18,522 bases of DNA from NCBI GenBank assembly GCA_002337215.1, contig DDFO01000055.1, positions 23,117-41,638 on the forward strand, given 5' to 3'. Origin of the DNA: Phycisphaerales bacterium UBA1926. Lineage in GTDB: Bacteria; Planctomycetota; Phycisphaerae; Phycisphaerales; UBA1924. Position numbers and translations under genes: made by a program. Of the stretch, positions 1-6,872 are shown piece by piece (within the stretch, counting starts at the first letter, position 1; each line of letters starts with the position of its first letter). Under the pieces are notes generated by a model, which searched no databases, was not told the DNA's origin, and saw nothing but the letters and a program-made list of their open reading frames with translations.

Positions 1-7
1 GCCGGGA

Positions 8-709
8 TTAGCGGCGACGACGGCCGGCGGCGATGCCACCGAGGCCCAGGACCGCGAGGGCGGCCGGGGCGGGGACGACGGTCAGGTTGGCGAAGCCGAA
101 GGTGCCGACGTTGCCGTCGAAGTTGGGGTCGAAGTCGGCGGCGTTGCCGAGCAGGTTGCCGGCGGCGTCGAAGACGTCGTTGGCGAAGTTGATCTGGAGC
201 CAGTCACCCGAGATGCTGTCGCGCTGGATGAGGATGGGCTCGCTGCCGATGTAGCCCAGGTCGAGGCCGCCGAGGGCGGCGCCGTAGCCGAGGCCCACGT
301 CGCCGACGGCGTCGGGGCTGTTGACGGCGTCGTAGACGGTGCCGAACTGGCCGGCGATGTCACCGACGTTGACGACGTCGCCGAGCATGGCGGTGCCGCC
401 CGAGGCGAGGACGTAGGTGGCGCTGGGGTTCTCGAGGTCGCTGATGGTGACGACGAGGAGGCCGTTGGCGTCGAAGGTGCCCGAGACGGTCTCGAAGCGG
501 TCGATGGTGCCGTTGGCGGACTGGTCATCCGACTCGACCGAGTAGAAGAAGCCGCTGAACGAGGAGTTCGCGAGGCCGCGGATCTCGAGCAACTGGGTCG
601 AGGGGTCCGAGCCGGGCTGGTTGGGCGAGAGTTCGTTGATGGACGGGGCGATGCCCGCGGTGGCGGCGGCAGCGAGGCCGGCGATGGCGATGATGGCGAT
701 GTTCTTCAT
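8..709 (-). CDS. PEP-CTERM-like sorting-domain exported protein, unknown function
   Basis: This 233-residue protein is probably exported and held at the cell surface; its function is not recognisable. Residues 1-18 (MKNIAIIAIAGLAAAATA) form a signal peptide. The middle is acidic and Gly/Asn/Asp-rich with no catalytic motif, and looks like an extracellular beta-rich domain. The tail from about residue 212 has the PEP-CTERM layout: VPAPA, a hydrophobic glycine-rich helix (LAVLGLGGIAAG), then RRRR at the very end. In the known family such tails are handled by an exosortase. The ATG at 709 is chosen because GGAGAG lies 7 nt upstream and the signal peptide begins there. The reading frame stays open upstream to 886, but that stretch has no signal-peptide character and would bury the hydrophobic segment. 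A promoter candidate lies at 861-888. The gene is complete, with TAA at 8-10. Confidence 0.85.
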   Translation of the reverse strand: MKNIAIIAIAGLAAAATAGIAPSINELSPNQPGSDPSTQLLEIRGLANSSFSGFFYSVESDDQSANGTIDRFETVSGTFDANGLLVVTISDLENPSATYVLASGGTAMLGDVVNVGDIAGQFGTVYDAVNSPDAVGDVGLGYGAALGGLDLGYIGSEPILIQRDSISGDWLQINFANDVFDAAGNLLGNAADFDPNFDGNVGTFGFANLTVVPAPAALAVLGLGGIAAGRRRR

Positions 710-860
710 GTCTTGTCTCTCCAAGTTCCCACAGCATCTCGGACTGCGGTGAATTGTTGCTCGGCGACACGCCGGGCAGATGTTTGGTGCGATCCAGCGC
801 GGCCCCGCCCCAATGCGGGTCCGAACGCTCTCCTCAGCCGCGGTTTCCCGCGAACGCGTA

Positions 861-888
861 ACTATAGCGGGGACAAGCACCCGCACAA
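861..888 (-). promoter_or_regulatory. candidate sigma-70-type promoter for the PEP-CTERM gene
   Basis: Read on the minus strand, TATAGT (861-866, five of six matches to TATAAT) is preceded by TTGTGC (883-888, weak -35) with a 16-nt spacer. Transcription would start near 853, leaving about 145 nt of leader before the ATG at 709. Inferred from sequence only. Confidence 0.4.
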
Positions 889-966
889 GGGGGGGTGTGT
901 GAAGATTGGGTTTTCAATATCCGATCACAACGCGAACAATACCTGCTGCCAACGAGAATAGCACGA

Positions 967-994
967 AAAAAGCCCCTCGCAGCGGAGGGGCTTT
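967..994 (-). terminator. Rho-independent terminator of the dockerin-protein gene
   Basis: A perfect 9-bp stem (AAGCCCCTC 970-978 with GAGGGGCTT 985-993) closes a 6-nt loop (GCAGCG). On the minus strand it is followed by a run of U, 24 nt past the stop codon of the gene at 1018. Adjoining A and T residues could lengthen the stem. A 27-nt core (967-993) recurs exactly at 2563-2589. Confidence 0.88.
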
Positions 995-1017
995 GGGGGC
1001 CATTTGTGCCTTCCAGT

Positions 1018-2334
1018 TTACGGGCAAGGCATCTGGAACGACGAAACAAATGTGCTCAAATCCGTCAGATCAATCACGCCAAAGGGCGGGGCGATGTCTG
1101 CCCGTTCGTCTCCAGCGGTGAACCAAGACACAAATGTGTTCAGATCCGTCAGGTCGAGCACACCGAGGGTCGGGGCGACGTCAGCCGTCGGGAACAACGC
1201 CAGCACCGCGGCGAGATCGGAAGCATCGTTATCACCATCAAGATCGGCGTCCAGCGCAACTTTGTACGCGGGGTCACAGATCGTCGCGTTGAGCGATGAC
1301 GGCAGAGCGTTGTAGTCAGTACAGTCGACCTTGTCGTCGCCGTTCCAGTCGCCGAGGATGCCCGCGCCGAGGCCGGCGTCGAGCGCGGCGCGGATTAGGT
1401 CGAGGTCCTCCTGGGCGATGATCTGATCGTTTGTCGGGTCGCCATCGGCGTCGAGGTCACCCTCGGGGCACACGTTGTACTTGGCGAGGTCGGCAGGGTC
1501 GGTCGAGTTAAGGAGCGACTGGATGATCGGCCAGTCTTTCTCGTTAAAGCGACCGTCGCCGTTGGCGTCGAATTGGGCGTCGGAGAATGTGACAGATTTA
1601 GCGTCGAGATCAAGAGCACCACTGACAGATTGGGGCGAACACAACAGCGCGCCAAACTCACTGATGCCCTGCTCACAGTCGTCGACGACGGTTCTCACGA
1701 GAGAAGCACCGCCATTGTCACACACATTTGGCACAAAGACAATTACGCGCCCATTAGCAGTTGTGCTGGGTGCTTCTGGAATGGACTGGAATCCCTGAAC
1801 TTCGAGCATTCCACCGGATGTACAGGGTGAATCATCCGAGATGTGGCGAAATTCGAAGGCGACCGATGCTGTAGCGACTGCGGCAAGACTTTCAAGCGCA
1901 ACGGAGCACGATCCGTTTCTGCATTTCGCCCGACTGCTACTTGTTCCGAGACTAATCTCTAGAACATCACCAATAAAATCCGGAACGACAGACGCACTCG
2001 CCGAAGTGCTTCCCTCGCACGTTTGGCCTTGAGCAGAGGAGCTAGCATGTACAGATTCCAGAAGCCCATTGACGCAATTATCGTCAATCGCAAATGCAGA
2101 AGAGGGATCTACATCAGGATCAAACTCTGCTGGATCACATGTCGTTGCGAGAAACACGGACGAAGATGCATTGAAACCAAATGATGTAACACAGATGTAG
2201 CAGCCCTCGGGCGGCGTGACAGTAAAAACACGTGCCGCGACCGAACTGTAATCCGATGCAGCAGCCATTCCCGAGGCGAACAAGAACGCTGCAATAGTCG
2301 ACGAACGAACAGAATTCTTCCCACTTTGACGCAT
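1018..2334 (-). CDS. secreted protein with C-terminal dockerin-like repeats
   Basis: This is a 438-residue exported protein. Residues 1-26 form a signal peptide (basic start, FLFASGMAAA). Residues 27-250 are a Ser/Ala-rich, probably beta-type domain of unknown function with scattered cysteines (C45, C48, C66, C87, C106, C138, C143, C171, C205, C220, C232) that may form disulfides. Residues 256-438 carry repeated EF-hand-like or dockerin-like calcium loops: DANGDGRFNEKDW at 256, DLDADGDPTNDQ at 293, DWNGDDKVDCTDY at 329, DADLDGDNDASDL at 362, then two near-copies of GVxDLTDLxTFVSxF at 391 and 419. The chain ends in MPCP, like the GC-type dockerin-anchored proteins known from Phycisphaerales. 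AAGGAGA lies 7 nt before the ATG. The 5' half is noticeably less GC-rich than most of the window. No enzymatic motif is visible; attachment to a partner or the surface is inferred from the family. Confidence 0.86.
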   Translation of the reverse strand: MRQSGKNSVRSSTIAAFLFASGMAAASDYSSVAARVFTVTPPEGCYICVTSFGFNASSSVFLATTCDPAEFDPDVDPSSAFAIDDNCVNGLLESVHASSSAQGQTCEGSTSASASVVPDFIGDVLEISLGTSSSRAKCRNGSCSVALESLAAVATASVAFEFRHISDDSPCTSGGMLEVQGFQSIPEAPSTTANGRVIVFVPNVCDNGGASLVRTVVDDCEQGISEFGALLCSPQSVSGALDLDAKSVTFSDAQFDANGDGRFNEKDWPIIQSLLNSTDPADLAKYNVCPEGDLDADGDPTNDQIIAQEDLDLIRAALDAGLGAGILGDWNGDDKVDCTDYNALPSSLNATICDPAYKVALDADLDGDNDASDLAAVLALFPTADVAPTLGVLDLTDLNTFVSWFTAGDERADIAPPFGVIDLTDLSTFVSSFQMPCP

Positions 2335-2378
2335 TGTCAGTTCTCCTTATTATCCAGAAAAACACTGCAGTCCCGGAG

Positions 2379-2384
2379 AGTATA
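2379..2384 (-). promoter_or_regulatory. candidate -10 element of the dockerin-protein gene
   Basis: On the minus strand this reads TATACT (five of six matches to TATAAT), 44 nt before the start codon. The corresponding -35 (TGCAGT with a 16-nt spacer) is poor. The hexamer sits between interleaved inverted repeats at 2354-2406. Confidence 0.35.
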
Positions 2385-2562
2385 CAACTCTTTTCTGGAG
2401 ACTGCACCGAGGCTCATACTAATTTAAAAAATCCCACCCAGTCACGGATCGCCGCAAGACCAATCGCGGCAAATCATACTGGCCCTTTGATTCAGCGACA
2501 GTCCTGATGACAAGCCGCTTTCCAGTCGCGCCCCAACAACCCCAGTTCTCATCAAGACACAG

Positions 2563-2589
2563 AAAAAGCCCCTCGCAGCGGAGGGGCTT
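2563..2589 (-). terminator. Rho-independent terminator of the pseudopilin gene
   Basis: The stem AAGCCCCTC (2566-2574) pairs perfectly with GAGGGGCTT (2581-2589) around GCAGCG, and five U residues follow on the minus strand. It lies about 72 nt past the stop codon at 2662. The 27-nt sequence is identical to that at 967-993 behind the neighbouring dockerin gene. Confidence 0.85.
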
Positions 2590-2661
2590 CGAGTGAGGCT
2601 TTGGCGATATCAGGTGACCCGATCGCGATTCCCTGCCAGCAGAGTCACGCCAAGGAGCAAC

Positions 2662-3726
2662 TCAATAGATCTCGACCGATCCATCCGGGTTGCTGCGCTG
2701 CTGTTCCATAAACTCGACAGACTCTGGCGTCGCACCGCCGTACTGGCTCGGATCCCAAAGGCTGCCGGACGGGAACCAGGGCGTCGGATCGGTGTAGGAT
2801 TCGAGTTGGGTCATGGAATCAACGCTGCCATCAAACCTCGCAGTGTTGATGATGCCGTTGTGCCGGTACGACGCGAGTTGGTTATCGGGTGTCAGCACGC
2901 CGTTTGCGAACGGGTTTCGCCCGTACGCGGTCGATCCTTCGACGATGGGGCTGTTCGCGACCCAGTTGCCCAGTTGAGCGGGCCCTGAACTGGTTCGATC
3001 CAGGCATATATTCGTGGAGAGTCCGAGGTCGTCCGAGACATACCGAGAGCCGTCGGCGAACATGACCTTGTTTGAGGCGGCACCGACTCTGTCGAGTCTC
3101 GGCGCGTAGTTCCGTGGCAGCGCGGCTCCATTGTCGAAACCGGCACCAAAGAACAACTGGTACCCGCCGTTGACAATTTGCACGGTGGGCTGACCTGAGC
3201 CGTAGGCCGAGAACGTGAGCGGCATCACGTAGCTGACTTGGAGGAATCCCTCACCGGCATACTTCTGGAAATCTTGTGCGTCGGGAATCGTGCAGTTTTC
3301 ATCGTACAGCGCGGTCACGTAGTCAGCCTCGGCGCAGCCGAAGTTGTTGAACATCTGAGCCATCCGAGCAGCACGATTCTCCGAGAGCCCGACCGAATCG
3401 CCGAGAACGGGGCTGATCCAGTCCGTGCTGTTGGTGGGCGTGGTGCTGGATGTATTGCCGGCAAGGTCCTGTGGTGACAAATTCCCGGAAAGCTGTTCGT
3501 ACTTCCAGCCGGTGGTGTTCAGGCCGGGAATCCAGTCTTGATTGTCGAGTCCATATCCGTAGGTGAGCTGAGCAACGCCGCGCATCGTCGAGGCACAAAC
3601 GACCTTGCGTGCGGTCGAACGAGCCGCGCCCAACGCCGGGAGCAGGATGCCGATGAGGAGCGCGATAATCGCGATGACCACAAGCAACTCAATCAGCGTG
3701 AACGCGTTTTTACGAGGACTTTTCAT
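2662..3726 (-). CDS. prepilin-like protein, type II secretion/type IV pilin N-terminus with H-X9-DG motif
   Basis: A 354-residue pseudopilin-type protein. The N-terminus is a class III prepilin signal: MKSPRKNA, then FTLIELLVVIAIIALLIGILLP. The predicted cleavage is after A8, with Glu13 at mature position +5. Alanine instead of the usual glycine at -1 is allowed in the family. A hydrophobic helix follows, then ALGAARSTARKVVCASTMRG, typical of the very large planctomycete DUF1559/H-X9-DG group. The signature H289-X9-D299-G300 is present (RHNGIINTARFDG). Such proteins are processed by a prepilin peptidase and are thought to assemble with type II or type IV machinery, though roles of individual members are mostly unknown. 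A weak AAGGT precedes the ATG by about 11 nt. The gene starts 13 nt after the stop of the small membrane-protein gene (3740-4111), so the two are probably cotranscribed. Confidence 0.9.
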   Translation of the reverse strand: MKSPRKNAFTLIELLVVIAIIALLIGILLPALGAARSTARKVVCASTMRGVAQLTYGYGLDNQDWIPGLNTTGWKYEQLSGNLSPQDLAGNTSSTTPTNSTDWISPVLGDSVGLSENRAARMAQMFNNFGCAEADYVTALYDENCTIPDAQDFQKYAGEGFLQVSYVMPLTFSAYGSGQPTVQIVNGGYQLFFGAGFDNGAALPRNYAPRLDRVGAASNKVMFADGSRYVSDDLGLSTNICLDRTSSGPAQLGNWVANSPIVEGSTAYGRNPFANGVLTPDNQLASYRHNGIINTARFDGSVDSMTQLESYTDPTPWFPSGSLWDPSQYGGATPESVEFMEQQRSNPDGSVEIY

Positions 3727-3739
3727 GTGAAATTTGACC

Positions 3740-4111
3740 TTATTTCAAAGTCTTTGGACTCGATTTGCTCAGTCGAACAACGAAGCCATCAAAATCAACC
3801 ACGGCAGAGTGGTCTCCCCCGAATTCAACGAGTTTGCCTCGCAGCATTTCAGATACGACCCACTCGCCCTCATCGTTTTTGATGATCGGATAGAGGGAAC
3901 GTTCGCCGGTCTCGGGGTGCCAAGCCGGAAGAATGGTCATCCGATTCCCCGATGTCTTGGAAATGAAACGATCGCCGGTCGAGACATCAACGAGTACGAC
4001 TTGGTTGGGCTGGAATACTCGATCCGACGAAAACACCATCCACAGCGACACCGCCAGCACCAATGCTGCGACGATCACCAGGACGAGTTGCCAGGGTTTC
4101 AGACTGCCCAT
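3740..4111 (-). CDS. small single-helix membrane protein, unknown function
   Basis: This 123-residue protein has one N-terminal membrane helix (about residues 7-27, WQLVLVIVAALVLAVSLWMV). A roughly 95-residue soluble part follows, containing LYPIIKNDEGEWVVSEMLR. I do not recognise a named domain. It lies 13 nt upstream of the pseudopilin gene on the same strand, which suggests cotranscription and perhaps a shared role at the envelope. The ATG at 4111 is chosen because GGAG sits 9 nt upstream and the hydrophobic helix follows at once. An alternative GTG at 4174 would add 21 residues (starting MDRPKPTPACSIEQ) but has no clear ribosome-binding site. Confidence 0.72.
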   Translation of the reverse strand: MGSLKPWQLVLVIVAALVLAVSLWMVFSSDRVFQPNQVVLVDVSTGDRFISKTSGNRMTILPAWHPETGERSLYPIIKNDEGEWVVSEMLRGKLVEFGGDHSAVVDFDGFVVRLSKSSPKTLK

Positions 4112-4380
4112 CGGCGTCGGCTCCGTATCGGCCTGCTCAATACTACAGGCAGGGGTCGGCTTTGGACGATCCACAAATTCTAGGTGTGCTTACCGCTCGC
4201 CGGCAACGCACGCCTCGCTGTCAGACAAATCGATCCTGCAACCGCCCCGCTCCCGGTCTCCGGGCCTCGGCGTGTCGGCTCGGATACTAGCCGGGGCGGG
4301 TGCCGGAAACATTCAGATCGTGTGAAGACTCGACGTGTGGCCCGGTTGATGGGCCAGAGAACCGGTGAACCGGGTGGTGT

Positions 4381-5565
4381 TCAGTCCGTGGGAGCGGCGA
4401 GATCGCAGGCCACGGGGTAGTGATCGCTGGCGAAGCCGGGCATGCGGAAACCGCGTCGGCGGTCGAGCTGGTCGGGGGGGACCACGGTGCCCACGACGAA
4501 CGGCGTGGATCCCTCGGCGAGCGTGACGCCCGGGCCCACGAGGATCCCGCAGGCCCGGTCGCCCTCGATGCTGGTCACGGCGTCTTTCGAGCCGCGATCG
4601 GTGCCCGAGGCGGCGAAGACGTCCTTGAGACCCGCGTCGAGCACGGGCGCGAGGTGGCCCTCGGCGTCGCCGGACGCGAAATCGCCCAGGACGATCACCC
4701 GGCGGTCCGGGCGGTCGGCCTTGAGCTCGCCGAGAATCGCCGCGACCGCGGCGCCCTCGGCCGCCCGCCAGGCGTCGGAGCCCTCGCCCGTCTTGAAGTG
4801 AACGACCAGCAGGGTGACGCGCTGCGCCTCGGGGACGATCCCGAGATCCGCCGATTCCGAATCGTCGATCAGGGCGATCTCGGCCATGAGCGGGCTGCGG
4901 CGGAAGGTCAGGGGCTCGCCGGCGTAGCGGTTGGGCTTGCCCCGGTAGAGGTCGGGGTGGGTCCCGATGAGGCGGTCGGTCCAGGTCTGGGTCGCCACGA
5001 TCGGGTAGCGGCTCAGCACGGCCTGCTCGAGCCCCAGCGGATGGCCCACTTCCACCGACGCGGCGTGGGTGTAGCCCAGATCCGCCAGATTCCCATCGCG
5101 GTACCACTCCAGGGCCTCGAGCGATTCGACTTCCTGCAGGGCGACGATGTCGGCGTTGATGCCGCGGAGGGCGTGGGACGTCGCGGCCCGGCGGCTCTCG
5201 ATCATCACCCGGCCTATGTCCTCCTGCCGGCCTGTGAGGTCGGGGTCATCGACGTCGTCGAAGAGTTCGTGGATGTTGTAGGTCGCGAGGCGGAGGGCGC
5301 CGGCGGGCTTTTCCGGGGCGGTCGCGAGGCCGTGCTTGCGGAACTGGGCGGTGATCGTGTCGATCGACCGGGCGGTGAAGCCGGGGACTGCGGGCTCGGC
5401 CTCGGGCTGGCTTGTGGTCGGTTGGGCGGGGGGTTGGGCTGGTTGCTGGGCGGTTGCGGCGGACGCACCGGCTGACCCCAGCACGAGCCCCGCGGCGAGG
5501 AACGTCGCGAGAGCGCGTTTCTGGATCGGGGTTTGGGTCGAATTGTGGGTCGGGGGGGCGGGCAT
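4381..5565 (-). CDS. exported endonuclease/exonuclease/phosphatase-family protein
   Basis: A 394-residue protein of the EEP (DNase I-like) metal-dependent phosphodiesterase/phosphomonoesterase fold, predicted to be exported. Residues 13-39 look like a signal peptide (KRALATFLAAGLVLGSAGASA). A Gln/Pro/Ala-rich linker (40-60) precedes the domain. Family motifs appear in order: ATYNIHELFDD (N97), ADIVALQEVES (E145, metal ligand), VVHFKT (H256), VIVLGDFAS (D295) and FASDHYPV (S380, D381, H382). The usual Asn of GDFN is replaced by Ala297, which may alter or weaken activity. The substrate cannot be told from sequence. GGAGG lies 9 nt before the ATG at 5565; the frame is open further upstream, but only this start gives a signal peptide. 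It is divergent from ispH across 149 nt. Confidence 0.87.
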   Translation of the reverse strand: MPAPPTHNSTQTPIQKRALATFLAAGLVLGSAGASAATAQQPAQPPAQPTTSQPEAEPAVPGFTARSIDTITAQFRKHGLATAPEKPAGALRLATYNIHELFDDVDDPDLTGRQEDIGRVMIESRRAATSHALRGINADIVALQEVESLEALEWYRDGNLADLGYTHAASVEVGHPLGLEQAVLSRYPIVATQTWTDRLIGTHPDLYRGKPNRYAGEPLTFRRSPLMAEIALIDDSESADLGIVPEAQRVTLLVVHFKTGEGSDAWRAAEGAAVAAILGELKADRPDRRVIVLGDFASGDAEGHLAPVLDAGLKDVFAASGTDRGSKDAVTSIEGDRACGILVGPGVTLAEGSTPFVVGTVVPPDQLDRRRGFRMPGFASDHYPVACDLAAPTD

Positions 5566-5676
5566 GGTCTGTCCTCCGTTGGTTGGCGAGCCACTCGGCA
5601 CGGGCCGGCAATCACGCCGTCGTCCCAGCCGATCGATTGTTCGCATCGGGATCGGCCTGCGAGGCGATCCGTGTCG

Positions 5677-5682
5677 TAGGAT
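5677..5682 (+). promoter_or_regulatory. candidate -10 element of ispH
   Basis: TAGGAT lies 33 nt before the TTG start, in the 149-nt divergent gap between ispH and the EEP gene. No good -35 is found at 16-18 nt, so this is weak. Confidence 0.25.
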
Positions 5683-5714
5683 CGCAAACGAGCTTTCCGG
5701 GAGATTCACACGCT

Positions 5715-6773
5715 TTGAAGATCATTCTCGCCAACCCCCGCGGCTTCTGCGCCGGCGTGCAGATGGCGATCGATGTCGTCGATCAGGTGCTCGATGTCTT
5801 TGAGGGCGAGACGATCTATGTCTACCACGACATCGTCCACAACACCCACGTCGTCGACCGCTTCAAGAGCCGGGGAGTGGTCTTCGTCGAAGACGTCGCG
5901 GAGATTCCCGAGGGCAACATCGTTGTGTTCAGTGCGCACGGCATCAGCCCGGCGGTTCGGAACGCGGCCGACGAGCGGGGGTTGACGTCGATCGACGCGA
6001 CCTGCCCGCTGGTCACCAAGGTCCACTCCGAGGCGATCCGGTATGCCCGCAAGGGGTTTCAGATTCTGCTCGTGGGGCACAAGAACCACCAGGAGGTCAT
6101 CGGAACCAAGGGCGAGGCCCCCGATGCGACGCAGGTCGTCGAGTCGCCGGACGACATCCCGGGGCTGACGATCCACGACCCGGAGAAGTTGATCTATCTG
6201 ACGCAGACGACGCTGAGCACCGACGACGCGACGGTGATTATCGATGCGCTCAAGGCCGCGTTCCCGAAGATCCACGCGCCGCCGTCTGACGACATTTGTT
6301 ACGCGACGACGAACCGGCAGCACGCCGTGCGGGAGCTGGCACCCAAGGCCGACCTGGTGCTGGTCGTGGGCTCGACGCATTCGTCGAACTCGGTTCGGCT
6401 GACCGAGATCGCTGAGAACGTGGGCACGCCGGCGAGGCTGCTTGACGATGCGTCGATGCTTGATGCGTCGTGGTTCGAGGGTCAGGACGGGAAACCGGTC
6501 GGGACCGTCCTGCTCTCCGCGGGAGCGTCCGCGCCGGAGGACCTGGTTGCGGGCGTTTGCCGCACGCTGGTCGAGCGGTATCACGCCCGGATCGAAGTCG
6601 CTGACATTTTCGAGGAAGACATCGAGTTCGGCCTTCCCGGGACGCTGAAGAAGGCGATGCGGGGCAAGGGCATCGACCCGGCCGACCGGCGGATCCGCGT
6701 GCACGCGCCTGTCATTACCGCAGACCTCTACGGCGCGGTGCCGCTGACGATGAGCGCCCGCGCCGACGCCTGA
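5715..6773 (+). CDS. ispH: 4-hydroxy-3-methylbut-2-enyl diphosphate reductase (IspH/LytB)
   Basis: This 352-residue cytoplasmic iron-sulfur enzyme catalyses the last step of the MEP pathway, reducing HMBPP to IPP and DMAPP. The three cysteines that hold the [4Fe-4S] cluster are at C12 (NPRGFCAGV), C97 (DATCPLVTKVH) and C195 (DDICYATTNRQ). Active-site residues are H42 (DIVHN), H75 (VFSAHG), H125 and E127 (GHKNHQEVIGTKGE). VVGSTHSSNS and GASAPE follow. The length is normal for the longer bacterial forms. The start is TTG at 5715, which puts C12 exactly where E. coli IspH has it and has GGGAG about 11 nt upstream. The frame is open back to 5412, but that extension is antisense to the EEP gene. 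The neighbours do not belong to isoprenoid synthesis. The gene is complete with no missing residue. Confidence 0.96.
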   Translation: MKIILANPRGFCAGVQMAIDVVDQVLDVFEGETIYVYHDIVHNTHVVDRFKSRGVVFVEDVAEIPEGNIVVFSAHGISPAVRNAADERGLTSIDATCPLVTKVHSEAIRYARKGFQILLVGHKNHQEVIGTKGEAPDATQVVESPDDIPGLTIHDPEKLIYLTQTTLSTDDATVIIDALKAAFPKIHAPPSDDICYATTNRQHAVRELAPKADLVLVVGSTHSSNSVRLTEIAENVGTPARLLDDASMLDASWFEGQDGKPVGTVLLSAGASAPEDLVAGVCRTLVERYHARIEVADIFEEDIEFGLPGTLKKAMRGKGIDPADRRIRVHAPVITADLYGAVPLTMSARADA

Positions 6774-6805
6774 GCGTCCCGCGCACTCGTCCGGCGCACA
6801 ATGCA

Positions 6806-6858
6806 GCCGGGCGGTCGCCCGACCGCCCGGCCTGATAAGCCCGGGCGCCCCCGCCCGG
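6806..6858. terminator. two tandem GC-rich hairpins between convergent genes
   Basis: Hairpin 1 is an 11-bp perfect inverted repeat (GCCGGGCGGTC 6806-6816, loop GCCC, GACCGCCCGGC 6821-6831). Hairpin 2 is 7 bp (CCGGGCG 6841-6847 with CGCCCGG 6852-6858). They lie between the ends of ispH and the convergent PEP-CTERM gene. Neither has a U-tract, so a bidirectional terminator or 3'-end stabiliser is an inference. Confidence 0.5.
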
Positions 6859-6872
6859 ACAGGTTTGGCCCT

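Larger units (their letters stand above)
710..1017. other. intergenic region, 308 nt
   Basis: The region between the dockerin gene and the PEP-CTERM gene, both on the minus strand, holds the terminator of the former (967-994) and the promoter candidate of the latter (861-888). The remaining sequence (about 710-850 and 890-965) shows no convincing ORF, RNA gene or repeat. Confidence 0.6.
2335..2661. other. intergenic region, 327 nt
   Basis: The region holds the upstream sequences of the dockerin gene (about 2335-2410) and the terminator of the pseudopilin gene (2563-2589). Between about 2410 and 2560 I see no ORF with coding character, RNA gene or repeat. The 2419-2430 stretch is strikingly AT-rich for this window. 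Confidence 0.6.

Noticed and set aside
710..886. 59-residue N-terminal extension of the PEP-CTERM protein
   Set aside because: Would place a normal signal peptide internally. The ATG at 709 has a good ribosome-binding site.
4341..4374. Inverted repeat CCCGGTT / AACCGGG after the EEP gene as a terminator
   Set aside because: A 7-bp stem with a 20-nt loop and no U-tract is too weak to call.
4420..5475. 351-residue plus-strand ORF
   Set aside because: Fully antisense to the EEP gene, which has family motifs; the product is Gly/Val/Glu-rich without motifs.
5412..5714. 101-residue N-terminal extension of ispH
   Set aside because: Antisense to the EEP gene, and would displace the first cluster cysteine far from its conserved position near residue 12.
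5706..6704. 332-residue minus-strand ORF over ispH
   Set aside because: Mirror frame of ispH, Arg/Asp/Val-rich with no motif.
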